Notes: generated by a model from the letters alone, not told the origin. DNA of 8,992 nucleotides from Pseudomonadota bacterium (GCA_021783385.1 JAJXTX010000095.1:1-8992); one strand, 5' to 3'. Numbered from the stretch's first letter, positions 1 to 6,687 are shown. Program-made: numbers and translations.

Positions 1-1449
1 ACCGGCGGCATGGTGCGCTACGGCCACTACTCGCACGGCTCGCTGGTGGGCTTCGTCGCCGCCTGGGCCAACTGGATCGCGATCGTCTCGGTGATCCCGG
101 TCGAGGCCGAGGCCTCGGTGCAGTACATGTCCGGCTGGAAATGGCAGTGGGCGCAGGACCTGTATCACGTCACGGCCGGCAAGGGTGAACTCAGCCACAC
201 CGGACTGACGATCGCCGCGGCGCTGGTGGTGATGTATTTCCTGCTCAACTTCTGGAGCGTGAAGCTGTTCGCGCGCTCCAACACGGTCATCACCATCGTC
301 AAGCTGGTGATTCCGGCCGCCACCGGCGTGGCGCTGATCGCCAGCGGCTTCCACAGCGAGAACCTGTCGGTGGGCGCGCACGGCGGCACGCATGCGAACG
401 ACTTCGCCGCCATCCTCACCGCGGTGGCCACCGCCGGCATCGTGTTCAGCTTCAACGGGTTCCAGAGTCCGGTGAACCTGGCCGGCGAGGCGCGCAACCC
501 GGGCCGCAGCATTCCGTTCGCGATCATCGGCGCGATCCTGATCGCCACCGTAGTGTACGTGCTGCTGCAGGTGGCGTACCTCGGCGCGGTGCCGCCGGAC
601 CTGCTGGCCAGGGCCGGCTGGAACGGCATCAACTTCAGCTCGCCGTTCGCCGAACTCGCCGTGATCGTCAACCTCAACTGGCTGGCGATCCTGCTGTACG
701 CCGACGCGTTCGTCAGCCCCAGCGGCACCGGCATGACCTACACCGCCTCCACCGCGCGCATGATCTACGGCATGGAGCGCAACGGTACGCTGCCGAAGAT
801 CCTCGGCCGCATCGATCCGCGCTGGGGTGTGCCGCGTCCGGCGATGTGGCTGAACCTGGTGGTGTCGTTCCTGTTCCTGTTCTTCTTCCGCGGCTGGGAT
901 TCGCTGGCCGCGGTGATCTCGGTGGCCACCATCATCTCCTACCTCACCGGCCCGGTCAGCGTGATGACGCTGCGCCGCACCGCGCCGGAGCTGCATCGTC
1001 CGTTCCGCCTCGCCGGCCTGCCGATCATCGCCGGCGTCGCCTTCATCATGTCGGCCGAACTGCTGTACTGGGCCAAGTGGCCGCGCACCGGCGAGATCAT
1101 CCTGTTGATGGTGGTGGCGCTGCCGGTGTACCTGTACTACCAGTACAAGAGCGGCTGGCACGACTTCGGCCGGCAGATGAAGGGCGCCTGGTGGCTGGTG
1201 GCCTACCTGATCACGCTGGCGGTCGTCTCGCGCATCGGCAGCAGCAAGTTCGGCGGCCTCGACCTCATTCCCTACGGCTGGGATCTGGCGGTGGTGGCGG
1301 TGATCGGCCTGGTGTTCTTCCTGTGGGGCGTGAAGTCCGGCTGGCGCACGCCCTCGGTGGAGGCCGCACAGCTGGAGGCGCGCATCGATCCGGATGCACC
1401 GCTGGTGCCGCCGGACGAGGAGACCGCGGAGCGCATCACCGGACACTGA
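1..1449 (+). CDS. APC-superfamily amino acid permease, 5' end outside window
   Basis: This is a polytopic inner-membrane transporter of the amino acid-polyamine-organocation (APC) superfamily, expected to import an amino acid with protons. The frame is open from base 1 (T-G-G before the ATG at 10). In APC proteins the GGMVRYG-like motif sits near the end of TM2, so roughly the first 60-80 residues are missing and the ATG at 10 is internal. About ten further hydrophobic segments follow. Typical APC blocks are visible: VIPVEAEASVQYMS, a conserved FSFNGFQSPVNLAGEARNP stretch near residues 143-165, and TARMIYGMERNGTLP near 245-260. The hydrophilic tail is acidic (DPDAPLVPPDEE). It resembles the aspartate/proton symporter (YveA-like) branch, but that is from memory and the substrate is not readable from the sequence. 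Stop TGA at 1447-1449. It converges on hom. Confidence 0.88.
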   Translation, partial: TGGMVRYGHYSHGSLVGFVAAWANWIAIVSVIPVEAEASVQYMSGWKWQWAQDLYHVTAGKGELSHTGLTIAAALVVMYFLLNFWSVKLFARSNTVITIVKLVIPAATGVALIASGFHSENLSVGAHGGTHANDFAAILTAVATAGIVFSFNGFQSPVNLAGEARNPGRSIPFAIIGAILIATVVYVLLQVAYLGAVPPDLLARAGWNGINFSSPFAELAVIVNLNWLAILLYADAFVSPSGTGMTYTASTARMIYGMERNGTLPKILGRIDPRWGVPRPAMWLNLVVSFLFLFFFRGWDSLAAVISVATIISYLTGPVSVMTLRRTAPELHRPFRLAGLPIIAGVAFIMSAELLYWAKWPRTGEIILLMVVALPVYLYYQYKSGWHDFGRQMKGAWWLVAYLITLAVVSRIGSSKFGGLDLIPYGWDLAVVAVIGLVFFLWGVKSGWRTPSVEAAQLEARIDPDAPLVPPDEETAERITGH

Positions 1450-1797
1450 GTGCTGCCCTGACGCAGCGAAAGCACGCGGTGAAGCATCTCGCGCGTCCGT
1501 TCTGGCGCCAAGTGGTGCGTACGAGCACGCCTCGGCACCGCATCGTCCGTATCTGGATATCAAGACCAGCCGGCGCTGGATCGTATTGAGCCGTTTCGCC
1601 GGGACCGGACTTGCGAGCGGAAATGCGGCGCATCCGCTGTTCGGGCGAGATGCAGCCCACGGTTTCGACTTCGGCCTTGCGAGCCTGCGCTCAGAACGAA
1701 AGGCTGGGAACCCCCTGCGGGGCATCGCCATGCATCCCGAGGGCGGCGTCATTCGGTTTGAGTCCCTGAGCAACCTCGCGCGCAGCGATCGCGCGGA
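1450..1797. other. gene-free gap between convergent permease and hom
   Basis: These 348 bases lie between the permease stop and the hom stop. Short open frames cross it on both strands, but none has a Shine-Dalgarno, a recognisable protein or a codon pattern like the neighbours. Only weak hairpins are visible: gtgct/agcac at 1450-1475, cccc/gggg around 1711-1722, and an imperfect GCGCG/CGCGC repeat near 1778-1797 just after the hom stop. None carries a T-run, so no intrinsic terminator can be called for either gene. Transcripts from both sides may overlap here. Confidence 0.6.
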
Positions 1798-2958
1798 TCA
1801 GCACCTGGCGCACACTTCCAGCAGATCCCCCAGCAGCGCCTGCGCGGTGATCTCCGGTCCCGCGCCCGGGCCCTGGATCACCAGTGGCTGGCTGTTGTAG
1901 CGGGTGGTGCCGAGCGCGAACTGGTTGTCGGTGCCGTGCAGGCGCGCCGCCGGGTGCGTGAGCGGCACTTCGGCCAGGCCCACGCGGGCCAGGCCGCGCT
2001 GGTTGAGCCGGGCCAGGAAGCGCAGCACGTGGCCGCGTGAGGTTGCCTCGGCATGGCGGGCGGCAAGCGGCGCATCCAGTTCCTCCAGCCGCGCCAGAAA
2101 GCTTTCGGTGTCGAGCGCGCGCAGCGCCTCGGGTACCAGACCCTCCACCACCACCTCGTCGCTGCCCAGCGCGAAGCCGGCGTTGCGGGCGATGATCAGC
2201 AGCTTGCGCGCGACGTCGTCGCCGGACAGGTCGGAACGCGGATCGGGCTCGGTGTAGCCGAGCCGGCGCGCCTCGCGCAGCAGCTCGGAGAACGGCCGAC
2301 GGCCATCGTACTGGTTGAACAGCCACGACAGCGAGCCGGAGAACACGCCTTCCAGCGTGAGCAGGCTGTCGCCGCAGCGGCGCAACCGGCGCAGGGTGGC
2401 GAGCACCGGCAGGCCGGCACCGACGGTGGCGGAATCGCCGTAACGGCTGCCGCCTGCGATGGCCGCCTGCAGCGCACGCCAGCCGGACAGCTCGCCGCCG
2501 GCCAGCGCCTTGTTGGCGGTGACCACGTGGTAGCCGCGCGACAGCCATTCGGCGTGTCGCGCAGCCAGCGCCGCGCTGGCGGTGGCATCGACGATCACCC
2601 GCTGCGCCGCACCGCTGGCATCCAGCGCGGCCAGCAGACTGGCGTTGTCGCGCGGGTCGCCCTCACGATTCAGCTGCTCGCGCAAACCGCGGCTGGCGAG
2701 CTGGGCGGCAGCGGTCTGCTGGCGCCGCGAGTTGGCCGCGCCGACCAGCCGCACACCAGCCGCGGCCGGCGTGTTGAGCAGTTTCAGCAGCGCGCCGCCG
2801 ACCACGCCGGTGCCGAGCAGCACGATGGCAATCGTGGCGGTTGCCGGGGTAGGAGCGGCTTCAGTCGCGATGCTTTTTTGAGGCAGCGGCATCGCGACTG
2901 AAGCCGCTCCCACCGATTCCACTCCCACCGCTGTTCCCGCATCGAGCACCGCGCTCAT
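1798..2958 (-). CDS. hom: homoserine dehydrogenase with REP-encoded N-terminal extension
   Basis: Hom reduces L-aspartate-4-semialdehyde to L-homoserine with NAD(P)H, the branch point to methionine and threonine. The nucleotide-binding loop GTGVVG is at residues 49-54 and VTANK at 146-150. Residues 230-252 (A-x3-G-Y-T-x2-D-P-x2-D-L-x-G-x-D-x3-K) match the full homoserine dehydrogenase signature, with K252 the expected catalytic lysine. The protein is 386 aa with no C-terminal ACT domain, so it resembles the dehydrogenase domain of ThrA/MetL rather than feedback-regulated Hom proteins. The ATG at 2958 overlaps the metB stop (ATGA), which implies translational coupling; no good Shine-Dalgarno precedes it. 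The first ~40 residues are low-complexity and non-conserved, and residues 15-37 are encoded by an inverted repeat. A start at residue 23 (2892) is possible but would begin inside the repeat. It is the last gene of metX-metB-hom. Confidence 0.93.
   Translation of the reverse strand: MSAVLDAGTAVGVESVGAASVAMPLPQKSIATEAAPTPATATIAIVLLGTGVVGGALLKLLNTPAAAGVRLVGAANSRRQQTAAAQLASRGLREQLNREGDPRDNASLLAALDASGAAQRVIVDATASAALAARHAEWLSRGYHVVTANKALAGGELSGWRALQAAIAGGSRYGDSATVGAGLPVLATLRRLRRCGDSLLTLEGVFSGSLSWLFNQYDGRRPFSELLREARRLGYTEPDPRSDLSGDDVARKLLIIARNAGFALGSDEVVVEGLVPEALRALDTESFLARLEELDAPLAARHAEATSRGHVLRFLARLNQRGLARVGLAEVPLTHPAARLHGTDNQFALGTTRYNSQPLVIQGPGAGPEITAQALLGDLLEVCARC
2848..2914. repeat. REP-like inverted repeat inside the hom coding sequence
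   Basis: Arms 2848-2873 and 2889-2914 are complementary at 25 of 26 positions (one A/C mismatch at 2851/2911) around a 15-nt loop. Each arm begins GTAGGAGCG or GTGGGAGCG followed by GCTTCAGTCGCGATGC-type sequence. This is the look of the repetitive extragenic palindromes common in Xanthomonadales and Pseudomonas genomes; the family assignment is from memory. It lies within the 5' part of hom, stays open in the hom frame, and encodes the alanine/serine-rich segment at residues 15-37. Confidence 0.85.
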
Positions 2959-4142
2959 GCAATGACCCGGCGTTTGGATTTTTCCACCGCTGCGGCACGC
3001 AGCAGGCCGGCATCCAGGTCACGCAGCAGGTCGTCGCCGTCCTCGATGCCCACCGACAACCGCAGCAGGCTGTCGGCGATGCCCGCGTTGCGCCGCGCCT
3101 CGGGTGCCATCGAGGCATGCGTCATCGAGGCCGGGTGCGCAATCAGGCTTTCCACGCCGCCCAGCGACTCGGCCAGCGAGAAGTATTCCAGGCCGTCGAC
3201 GAAGGCGGCGATCTGCGTCACGTCGCCCTCCAGCTCGAAGCTGAGCATCGCGCCGAAGCCCTGCTGCTGGCGCGCCGCCAGCGCGTGGCCGATGTGGTCT
3301 TCCAGCCCCGGGTAGTACACCTTGCGCACCGCCGGATGGCCGTCCAGACGGCTGGCGATGCGCACCGCGTTTTCCTGGTGCTGGCGCAGCCGCACCGACA
3401 GGGTACGCAGCCCGCGCAGGGTCAGGTAGCTGTCGAACGGCGCGCCGGTGAGGCCGTTGCAGTTGGCCCACCACTTCAGCTGCTCGGCCACCGCCGCGTC
3501 CTTCGCCACCGCGGCGCCGCCGACCACGTCGCTGTGGCCGTTGATGTACTTGGTGGTGGAGTGCACCACCACGTCCGCGCCCAGCAGCAGCGGCTGCTGC
3601 AGCGCCGGCGACAGGAAGGTATTGTCCACCACCACCAGCGCGCCGGCGGCGTGCGCGGCCTGCGCCACGTGGCGGATGTCGGTGATCCGCAGCAGCGGGT
3701 TGGACGGCGTCTCCACCCACACCAGCGCGGGCTTGGCGGCGAGTCCGGCGGCCAGGGCCACGCTGTCGGTGAGGTCGGCGAAGGCGACGCTGATGCGGCC
3801 CTTCTTCGCCCACGCGTCGAGCAGCCGCCAGGTGCCGCCGTAGCAGTCGTGCGCCGCCAGCACGTGGGCGCCGGCCGGGATCAGTTCCAGCACCAGCGCC
3901 ACCGCCGACATGCCGCTGGAGGTGATCACCGCGCCGGCGCCCTGCTCCAGTTCGGCCAGCGCATTGCCCAGCAGGTCGCGGGTGGGATTGCCGCTGCGCG
4001 AATAGTCATAGGCGCGCTTGCCGCCCAGCCCCTCGAAGCTGTAGTTGCTCGACAGATGCAGGGGCGGCACCACCGCGCCGTGCTGGGTGTCGCTCTCGAT
4101 GCCGGCACGGACGGCGCGGGTACAGGGGGCTGAATCGCTCAT
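2955..4142 (-). CDS. metB: cystathionine gamma-synthase (O-succinylhomoserine thiol-lyase)
   Basis: This is a PLP enzyme of the Cys/Met metabolism family. It joins an O-acylhomoserine with cysteine to give cystathionine, the second committed step of methionine synthesis in the cytoplasm. From the ATG at 4142 it is 395 aa, close to the ~386 aa of E. coli MetB. Counting from the GTG three codons further out: YSRSGNPTR at 50-58 (phosphate-binding region), SSGMSAV near 78-84, VVVDNTF with the ring-stacking-side Asp at 176, and the PLP lysine K201 in HSTTKYINGHSD. The C-terminus has the family SLGGVESLIAHPASMTH stretch. The ATG at 4142 is preferred because GGTGA lies just upstream; GTG at 4151 is the alternative. 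MetB, MetC and O-acetylhomoserine sulfhydrylases are hard to separate by eye, but the metX and hom neighbours favour gamma-synthase. It lies 103 bases from metX and overlaps hom by 4 bases. Confidence 0.92.
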   Translation of the reverse strand: MSDSAPCTRAVRAGIESDTQHGAVVPPLHLSSNYSFEGLGGKRAYDYSRSGNPTRDLLGNALAELEQGAGAVITSSGMSAVALVLELIPAGAHVLAAHDCYGGTWRLLDAWAKKGRISVAFADLTDSVALAAGLAAKPALVWVETPSNPLLRITDIRHVAQAAHAAGALVVVDNTFLSPALQQPLLLGADVVVHSTTKYINGHSDVVGGAAVAKDAAVAEQLKWWANCNGLTGAPFDSYLTLRGLRTLSVRLRQHQENAVRIASRLDGHPAVRKVYYPGLEDHIGHALAARQQQGFGAMLSFELEGDVTQIAAFVDGLEYFSLAESLGGVESLIAHPASMTHASMAPEARRNAGIADSLLRLSVGIEDGDDLLRDLDAGLLRAAAVEKSKRRVIA

Positions 4143-4173
4143 GGGTTTCACCGGATAGGTCGTGTCGGGTTCT

Positions 4174-4249
4174 GCAGAAGCGCACCCTGTGCGCGAAAGC
4201 TCTTGTCGATGTTGCTGGAAAAACCTTCGCGCACAGGGTGCGCTCCTAC
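4174..4249. repeat. REP-like inverted repeat between metX and metB, overlapping the metX stop
   Basis: A 19-bp perfect inverted repeat (4179-4197 with 4226-4244, AGCGCACCCTGTGCGCGAA) encloses a 28-nt loop. Pairing extends outward to 4174/4249 with two mismatches. The right copy, read on the minus strand, begins GTAGGAGCG like the repeat inside hom, although the core differs; the left head is degenerate (GCAGAAGCG, 7 of 9). The minus-strand TAG at 4248-4246 in the head of the right copy is the metX stop codon. In the mRNA this forms a strong hairpin between the two cistrons, which could affect RNA stability or the metX/metB expression ratio. Confidence 0.87.
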
Positions 4250-5271
4250 GCCAGCGCCTCGCGCAGCAGCGGCGCCAGCTGGTCGGTTTCCTTCAGGAAC
4301 GCGTCGTGGCCGTACGGCGACTCGACCACCGCCAGCGTGGCCGGCCCATGCAGGCGGCGCTGCAGTTCGCACAGGTCGGCCAGCGGCACCAGCCGGTCGG
4401 ACGGAAAGCCGATCAGCGTGGCCGGCGTCGGCACCGACTCGGGCTGCACATCGTGCAGGTCGATCGATTCGGACAGTGCCAGGAAGCGCTCGGCGTCGAA
4501 GCGCTCGACGAAGCGGCGACCGGCCTGGTCGAGGTAATCCTCCACCGGGAAGTGGAAGCGGTCTTCGCGCAGCTCCGGCGCGGCCGCAAAGCGGCGCGCG
4601 AATTCCTCGCTGCCGCGATAGGTGGTCATCGCCAGCTGGCGCGCCAGGCTCAGCGCCTCGTCCAGCTGGCCGCTGGACTGGCCCAGCCGCACGATGCCGC
4701 GCTGCACGCTGCGCAGCGCGGTGGAGATCGGATGCGCGCGGTGCGCACCGGCCAGCAGCACCAGCCGGTCGAGCTGGTACGGATGCAGCGCAGCGAACGC
4801 CAGCGCCACCATCGCGCCGTAGGACGAGCCGATGAAGGCGCTGACCCGGCCGATCCCCAGCGCATCGACCAGCGCGCTCAGTGCATTGGCCTGATCCTCG
4901 CTGGAGACCGAGGCGGCGCTACCCAGCTCCGCCGGCGTGAGCCAGTCGATCGCAAGCACGCGGCAATGGCGCAGGTCCACCGCCTTGCCCTCGCCCACCA
5001 GACCCTGCCACCAGCCCGGCGCCTCGCTGCCGGCCACGGTCAGCACGTCGCGGCTGGCCGAGATGCCGCCCTGCACGATCACCGTGGGCGCATCCGGCGC
5101 GCCGTGCCACAGGTAGCTGACTTCGACGCCGCAGCGGCCGCCACCGTAGCGGGGCTCGAACTCGACCCGGCGCGTGCTGCGCTGGCTGGTGAGCGACGGG
5201 CGCGGCGCCGACGCAGCGGCGGCCGGCTGGGCCGAGGCGACGATGGCAAGGTGGGCGGGCTGGGCTGACAT
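4246..5271 (-). CDS. metX: homoserine O-acyltransferase (MetX family)
   Basis: This alpha/beta-hydrolase-fold acyltransferase activates homoserine as its O-acetyl or O-succinyl ester, the first committed step to methionine. From the ATG at 5271 it is 341 aa, a usual or slightly short MetX length. The nucleophile elbow GSSYG gives S150. The charge-relay Asp is D292 in FPSDRLVP and the His is H322 in SPYGHDAF. An oxyanion-type GG is at 68-69 (QGGI). Residues 11-30 are Ala/Ser/Pro-rich. The start at 5271 is chosen because GGAG lies 6 nt upstream. The upstream ATG at 5358 falls inside the riboswitch P1 stem, and the one at 5289 has no Shine-Dalgarno. Some MetX enzymes use succinyl-CoA, and pairing with MetB makes that plausible, but acyl specificity cannot be decided here. 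It is the first gene of the operon and is controlled by the leader described below. The stop TAG lies within a REP-like repeat. Confidence 0.9.
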   Translation of the reverse strand: MSAQPAHLAIVASAQPAAAASAPRPSLTSQRSTRRVEFEPRYGGGRCGVEVSYLWHGAPDAPTVIVQGGISASRDVLTVAGSEAPGWWQGLVGEGKAVDLRHCRVLAIDWLTPAELGSAASVSSEDQANALSALVDALGIGRVSAFIGSSYGAMVALAFAALHPYQLDRLVLLAGAHRAHPISTALRSVQRGIVRLGQSSGQLDEALSLARQLAMTTYRGSEEFARRFAAAPELREDRFHFPVEDYLDQAGRRFVERFDAERFLALSESIDLHDVQPESVPTPATLIGFPSDRLVPLADLCELQRRLHGPATLAVVESPYGHDAFLKETDQLAPLLREALA

Positions 5272-5274
5272 GCG

Positions 5275-5305
5275 GTTCTCCGTGGGCATCGCAGCTGCGG
5301 AGAAC
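5275..5305 (-). promoter_or_regulatory. Shine-Dalgarno-sequestering hairpin, riboswitch expression platform
   Basis: Read on the minus strand, GTTCTCCG (5305-5298) is perfectly complementary to CGGAGAAC (5282-5275), forming an 8-bp stem with a 15-nt loop. The 3' strand contains the metX Shine-Dalgarno GGAG (5281-5278), 6 nt before the ATG at 5271. The hairpin would block ribosome access. Its 5' strand overlaps CTCCGCAG (5302-5295), which is perfectly complementary to CTGCGGAG (5388-5381) in the aptamer, giving a competing antisequestor. No U-run follows, so control is expected at translation rather than termination. Confidence 0.8.
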
Positions 5306-5353
5306 GGTCGGGAGTTGCCGCACATCGGACGTGGATCACGCCGCTGCCGACAC

Positions 5354-5466
5354 CCCATCTACCGATCGACGCCGAAGCGCCTCCGCAGGAGTTGGCACCG
5401 TTGCAGGATTGCTCCTGCAGGTTGCCCCGGCTTCAAAGGGCCTGTCCCTCAGCCGGTCTCGATGAG
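5354..5466 (-). ncRNA. SAM-I (S-box) riboswitch aptamer upstream of metX
   Basis: The minus-strand leader shows the S-box core: CTCATCGAGA, GAGGGACAGGCCC, TGAAGCC, GGCAACC and GGTGCCAACTCCTGC, in the right order and spacing. P1 pairs CTCATC (5466-5461) with GATGGG (5359-5354), with one G-U. P2 pairs CCGGCT (5456-5451) with AGCCGG (5432-5427), flanked by GA/GA steps typical of the kink-turn. P3 is a perfect 7-bp stem with a GCAA loop (5419-5402). P4 includes GGCGC-UUCG-GCGUC (5381-5368). The family binds S-adenosylmethionine and lowers expression of methionine genes. The predicted +1 lies just before P1, and metX starts 82 bases after the aptamer. Structures were paired by hand, not by a folding program. 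Confidence 0.9.
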
Positions 5467-5474
5467 TGACGGAG

Positions 5475-5503
5475 ATACTGGCGTAGCCTGTTTTCATTGT
5501 CAA
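5475..5503 (-). promoter_or_regulatory. sigma-70 promoter for metX-metB-hom
   Basis: On the minus strand a perfect -35 box TTGACA (5503-5498) is followed after exactly 17 nt by CAGTAT (5480-5475), a weak -10 with 3 of 6 matches. The predicted transcription start near 5468 places the riboswitch aptamer at the very 5' end of the mRNA, which supports the call independently. Confidence 0.7.
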
Positions 5504-5504
5504 T

Positions 5505-5528
5505 AGACGTCTAAACATCTAAACGTAT
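5505..5528. promoter_or_regulatory. three tandem met-box-like 8-mers
   Basis: AGACGTCT (5505-5512) is the exact consensus of the MetJ met box. It is followed without gap by AAACATCT (5513-5520, 6 of 8) and AAACGTAT (5521-5528, 6 of 8), the head-to-tail 8-bp register in which MetJ dimers bind. The array sits immediately upstream of the metX -35 box and between the divergent genes. MetJ is the SAM-dependent repressor known from enterics and relatives. Whether this organism has MetJ cannot be seen here; another methionine regulator such as an ArsR-type SahR could own the site. Confidence 0.55.
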
Positions 5529-5544
5529 ATGCTTTCAAAGCATA
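5528..5544. promoter_or_regulatory. perfect 17-bp palindrome, probable operator
   Basis: TATGCTTT-C-AAAGCATA has 8-bp arms that match perfectly around one central base. It abuts the met-box-like array, sharing base 5528, and lies in an AT-rich stretch that contrasts with the GC-rich surroundings. Its place between the divergent metX operon and the cysteine synthase-like gene fits an operator for a dimeric regulator. The regulator is not identifiable from the sequence. A short bidirectional RNA hairpin is the alternative. Confidence 0.5.
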
Positions 5545-5600
5545 AGATGCCGGCTTGTGGCGAACGTCCACGGAATCCGCCGCGATGCGCCCGACGGCGC

Positions 5601-5606
5601 TATGCT
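5601..5606 (+). promoter_or_regulatory. possible -10 box of the cysteine synthase-like gene
   Basis: TATGCT matches the -10 consensus at 4 of 6 positions and would start transcription near 5613, giving a leader of about 22 nt to the ATG at 5635. No convincing -35 lies 16-18 bases upstream. A rival promoter is TAGACG (5504-5509) with TATATG (5526-5531) at 16-nt spacing; it would overlap the met-box-like sites and give a longer leader. Confidence 0.3.
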
Positions 5607-5634
5607 CAGCCCCCTTTTCCGCGACGTGACCCGC

Positions 5635-6651
5635 ATGAGCATCCTTCCCGACCTGGCCGCCGGCATCGGCCACACCCCGCTGCTGCGGCTGCGCCACGCT
5701 TCCGCGCTGACCGGCTGCGAGGTGCTGGCCAAGACCGAGCTGCTCAACCCCGGCGGCTCGATCAAGGACCGCACCGCGCTCGGGTTGCTGCTGGATGCCG
5801 AGCGACGCGGGTTGCTGCGCCCCGGCGGCCACATCGTCGAGGGCACCGCGGGCAACACCGGCATCGGCCTGGCGCTGCTCGGCGCCAGCCGCGGCTACCG
5901 CACGGTGATCTTCATGCCGCAGACGCAGAGCCGCGAAAAGATCGACGCGCTGCGCATCACCGGCGCCGAGGTGCGGCTGGTGCCGGCGGTGCCGTACCGG
6001 GACCCGACCCACTACGCGCATCAGGCGCGCACGCACGCCCTGGCCATGAACGCGGCAGACCCCGGCAGCGCGTGGTTCGCCGACCAGTTCGACAACACCG
6101 CCAACCGCGACTGGCACGAGGCCACCACCGCCGTGGAGATCTGGGAACAGACCGCTGGCGCGGTCGACGGTTTCGTCTGCGCCGCCGGCACCGGCGGCAC
6201 GCTGGCCGGGGTGGGCCGCGCGCTGAAGGCGCGCAAGCCGGGCGTGCGCATCGCACTGGCCGACCCGGCCGGCTCGGCGCTGGCCAGCTACGTCAACACC
6301 GGCGAGCTGGTCGCCAGCGGCCATTCGATCAGCGAAGGCATCGGCTCCAGCCGCATCACCGCGAACTTCGCGGGTGCTCCGATCGACCTGGCGTGGTCGA
6401 TCGGCGACGATGAATCGGTGCCGCTGGCGCACCGGTTGCTGCACGAGGAGGGCTGGTGCGTGGGCGGTTCCAGCGGCGTCAACATCGCCGGTGCGATCCG
6501 CCTGGCGCACGCGCTTGGTCCGGGCCACACCATCGTCACGGTGCTGTGCGACGCCGGCACGCGCTACCAGGCCAAGCTGTTCAACCCGGCGTTCCTGCGC
6601 GAGCAGGGCATTCCGGTGCCAGCATGGCTGGCGCAGGCGTTTGCGGCGTGA
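5635..6651 (+). CDS. cysteine synthase-family PLP-dependent beta-substitution enzyme
   Basis: This is a fold-type II PLP enzyme of the CysK/CysM/cystathionine beta-synthase group. The usual reaction replaces the acetyl group of O-acetylserine with sulfide to give cysteine. From the ATG at 5635 it is 338 aa. Key blocks: GHTPLLRL (12-19), the Schiff-base lysine K44 in NPGGSIKDR, substrate loop EGTAGNTGIG (69-78), phosphate loop GTGGT (185-189), SEGIGSSR (233-240) and CDAGTRY (305-311). The EGTAGNTG loop and CDAGTRY differ from typical CysK (EPTSGNTG), so the acceptor or donor may differ. No CBS domains follow. Other starts are GTG at 5557 and ATG at 5602; 5635 best fits where family homology begins, though its Shine-Dalgarno is weak. 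It is divergent from metX across a shared control region and is followed 51 bases later by a dioxygenase gene. Confidence 0.88.
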   Translation: MSILPDLAAGIGHTPLLRLRHASALTGCEVLAKTELLNPGGSIKDRTALGLLLDAERRGLLRPGGHIVEGTAGNTGIGLALLGASRGYRTVIFMPQTQSREKIDALRITGAEVRLVPAVPYRDPTHYAHQARTHALAMNAADPGSAWFADQFDNTANRDWHEATTAVEIWEQTAGAVDGFVCAAGTGGTLAGVGRALKARKPGVRIALADPAGSALASYVNTGELVASGHSISEGIGSSRITANFAGAPIDLAWSIGDDESVPLAHRLLHEEGWCVGGSSGVNIAGAIRLAHALGPGHTIVTVLCDAGTRYQAKLFNPAFLREQGIPVPAWLAQAFAA

Positions 6652-6687
6652 AGCGAGCACCACGCCTGCAACGCCGCGCACGCTGCC

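Noticed and set aside
1450..1797. Intrinsic terminators in the convergent gap
   Set aside because: The hairpins are short and none is followed by a T-run on either strand.
1691..2548. A 285-codon minus-strand frame overlapping hom, which could hint at a frameshifted hom end
   Set aside because: Hom keeps its conserved C-terminal region in its own frame up to the stop at 1798, and the alternative frame is proline/arginine-rich noise.
3117..4133. A 338-codon plus-strand frame opposite metB
   Set aside because: It has shadow composition (HRR, VAV, QRR runs) and no family features, while metB on the other strand is unambiguous.
5272..5358. Longer metX reading from ATG 5358 or ATG 5289
   Set aside because: ATG 5358 lies in the riboswitch P1 strand and neither has a Shine-Dalgarno. 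ATG 5271 has GGAG at 6-nt spacing inside the regulatory hairpin.
5557..5634. GTG 5557 as start of the cysteine synthase-like protein
   Set aside because: The extra 26 residues show no family similarity and have no ribosome-binding site. It is kept only as an alternative.
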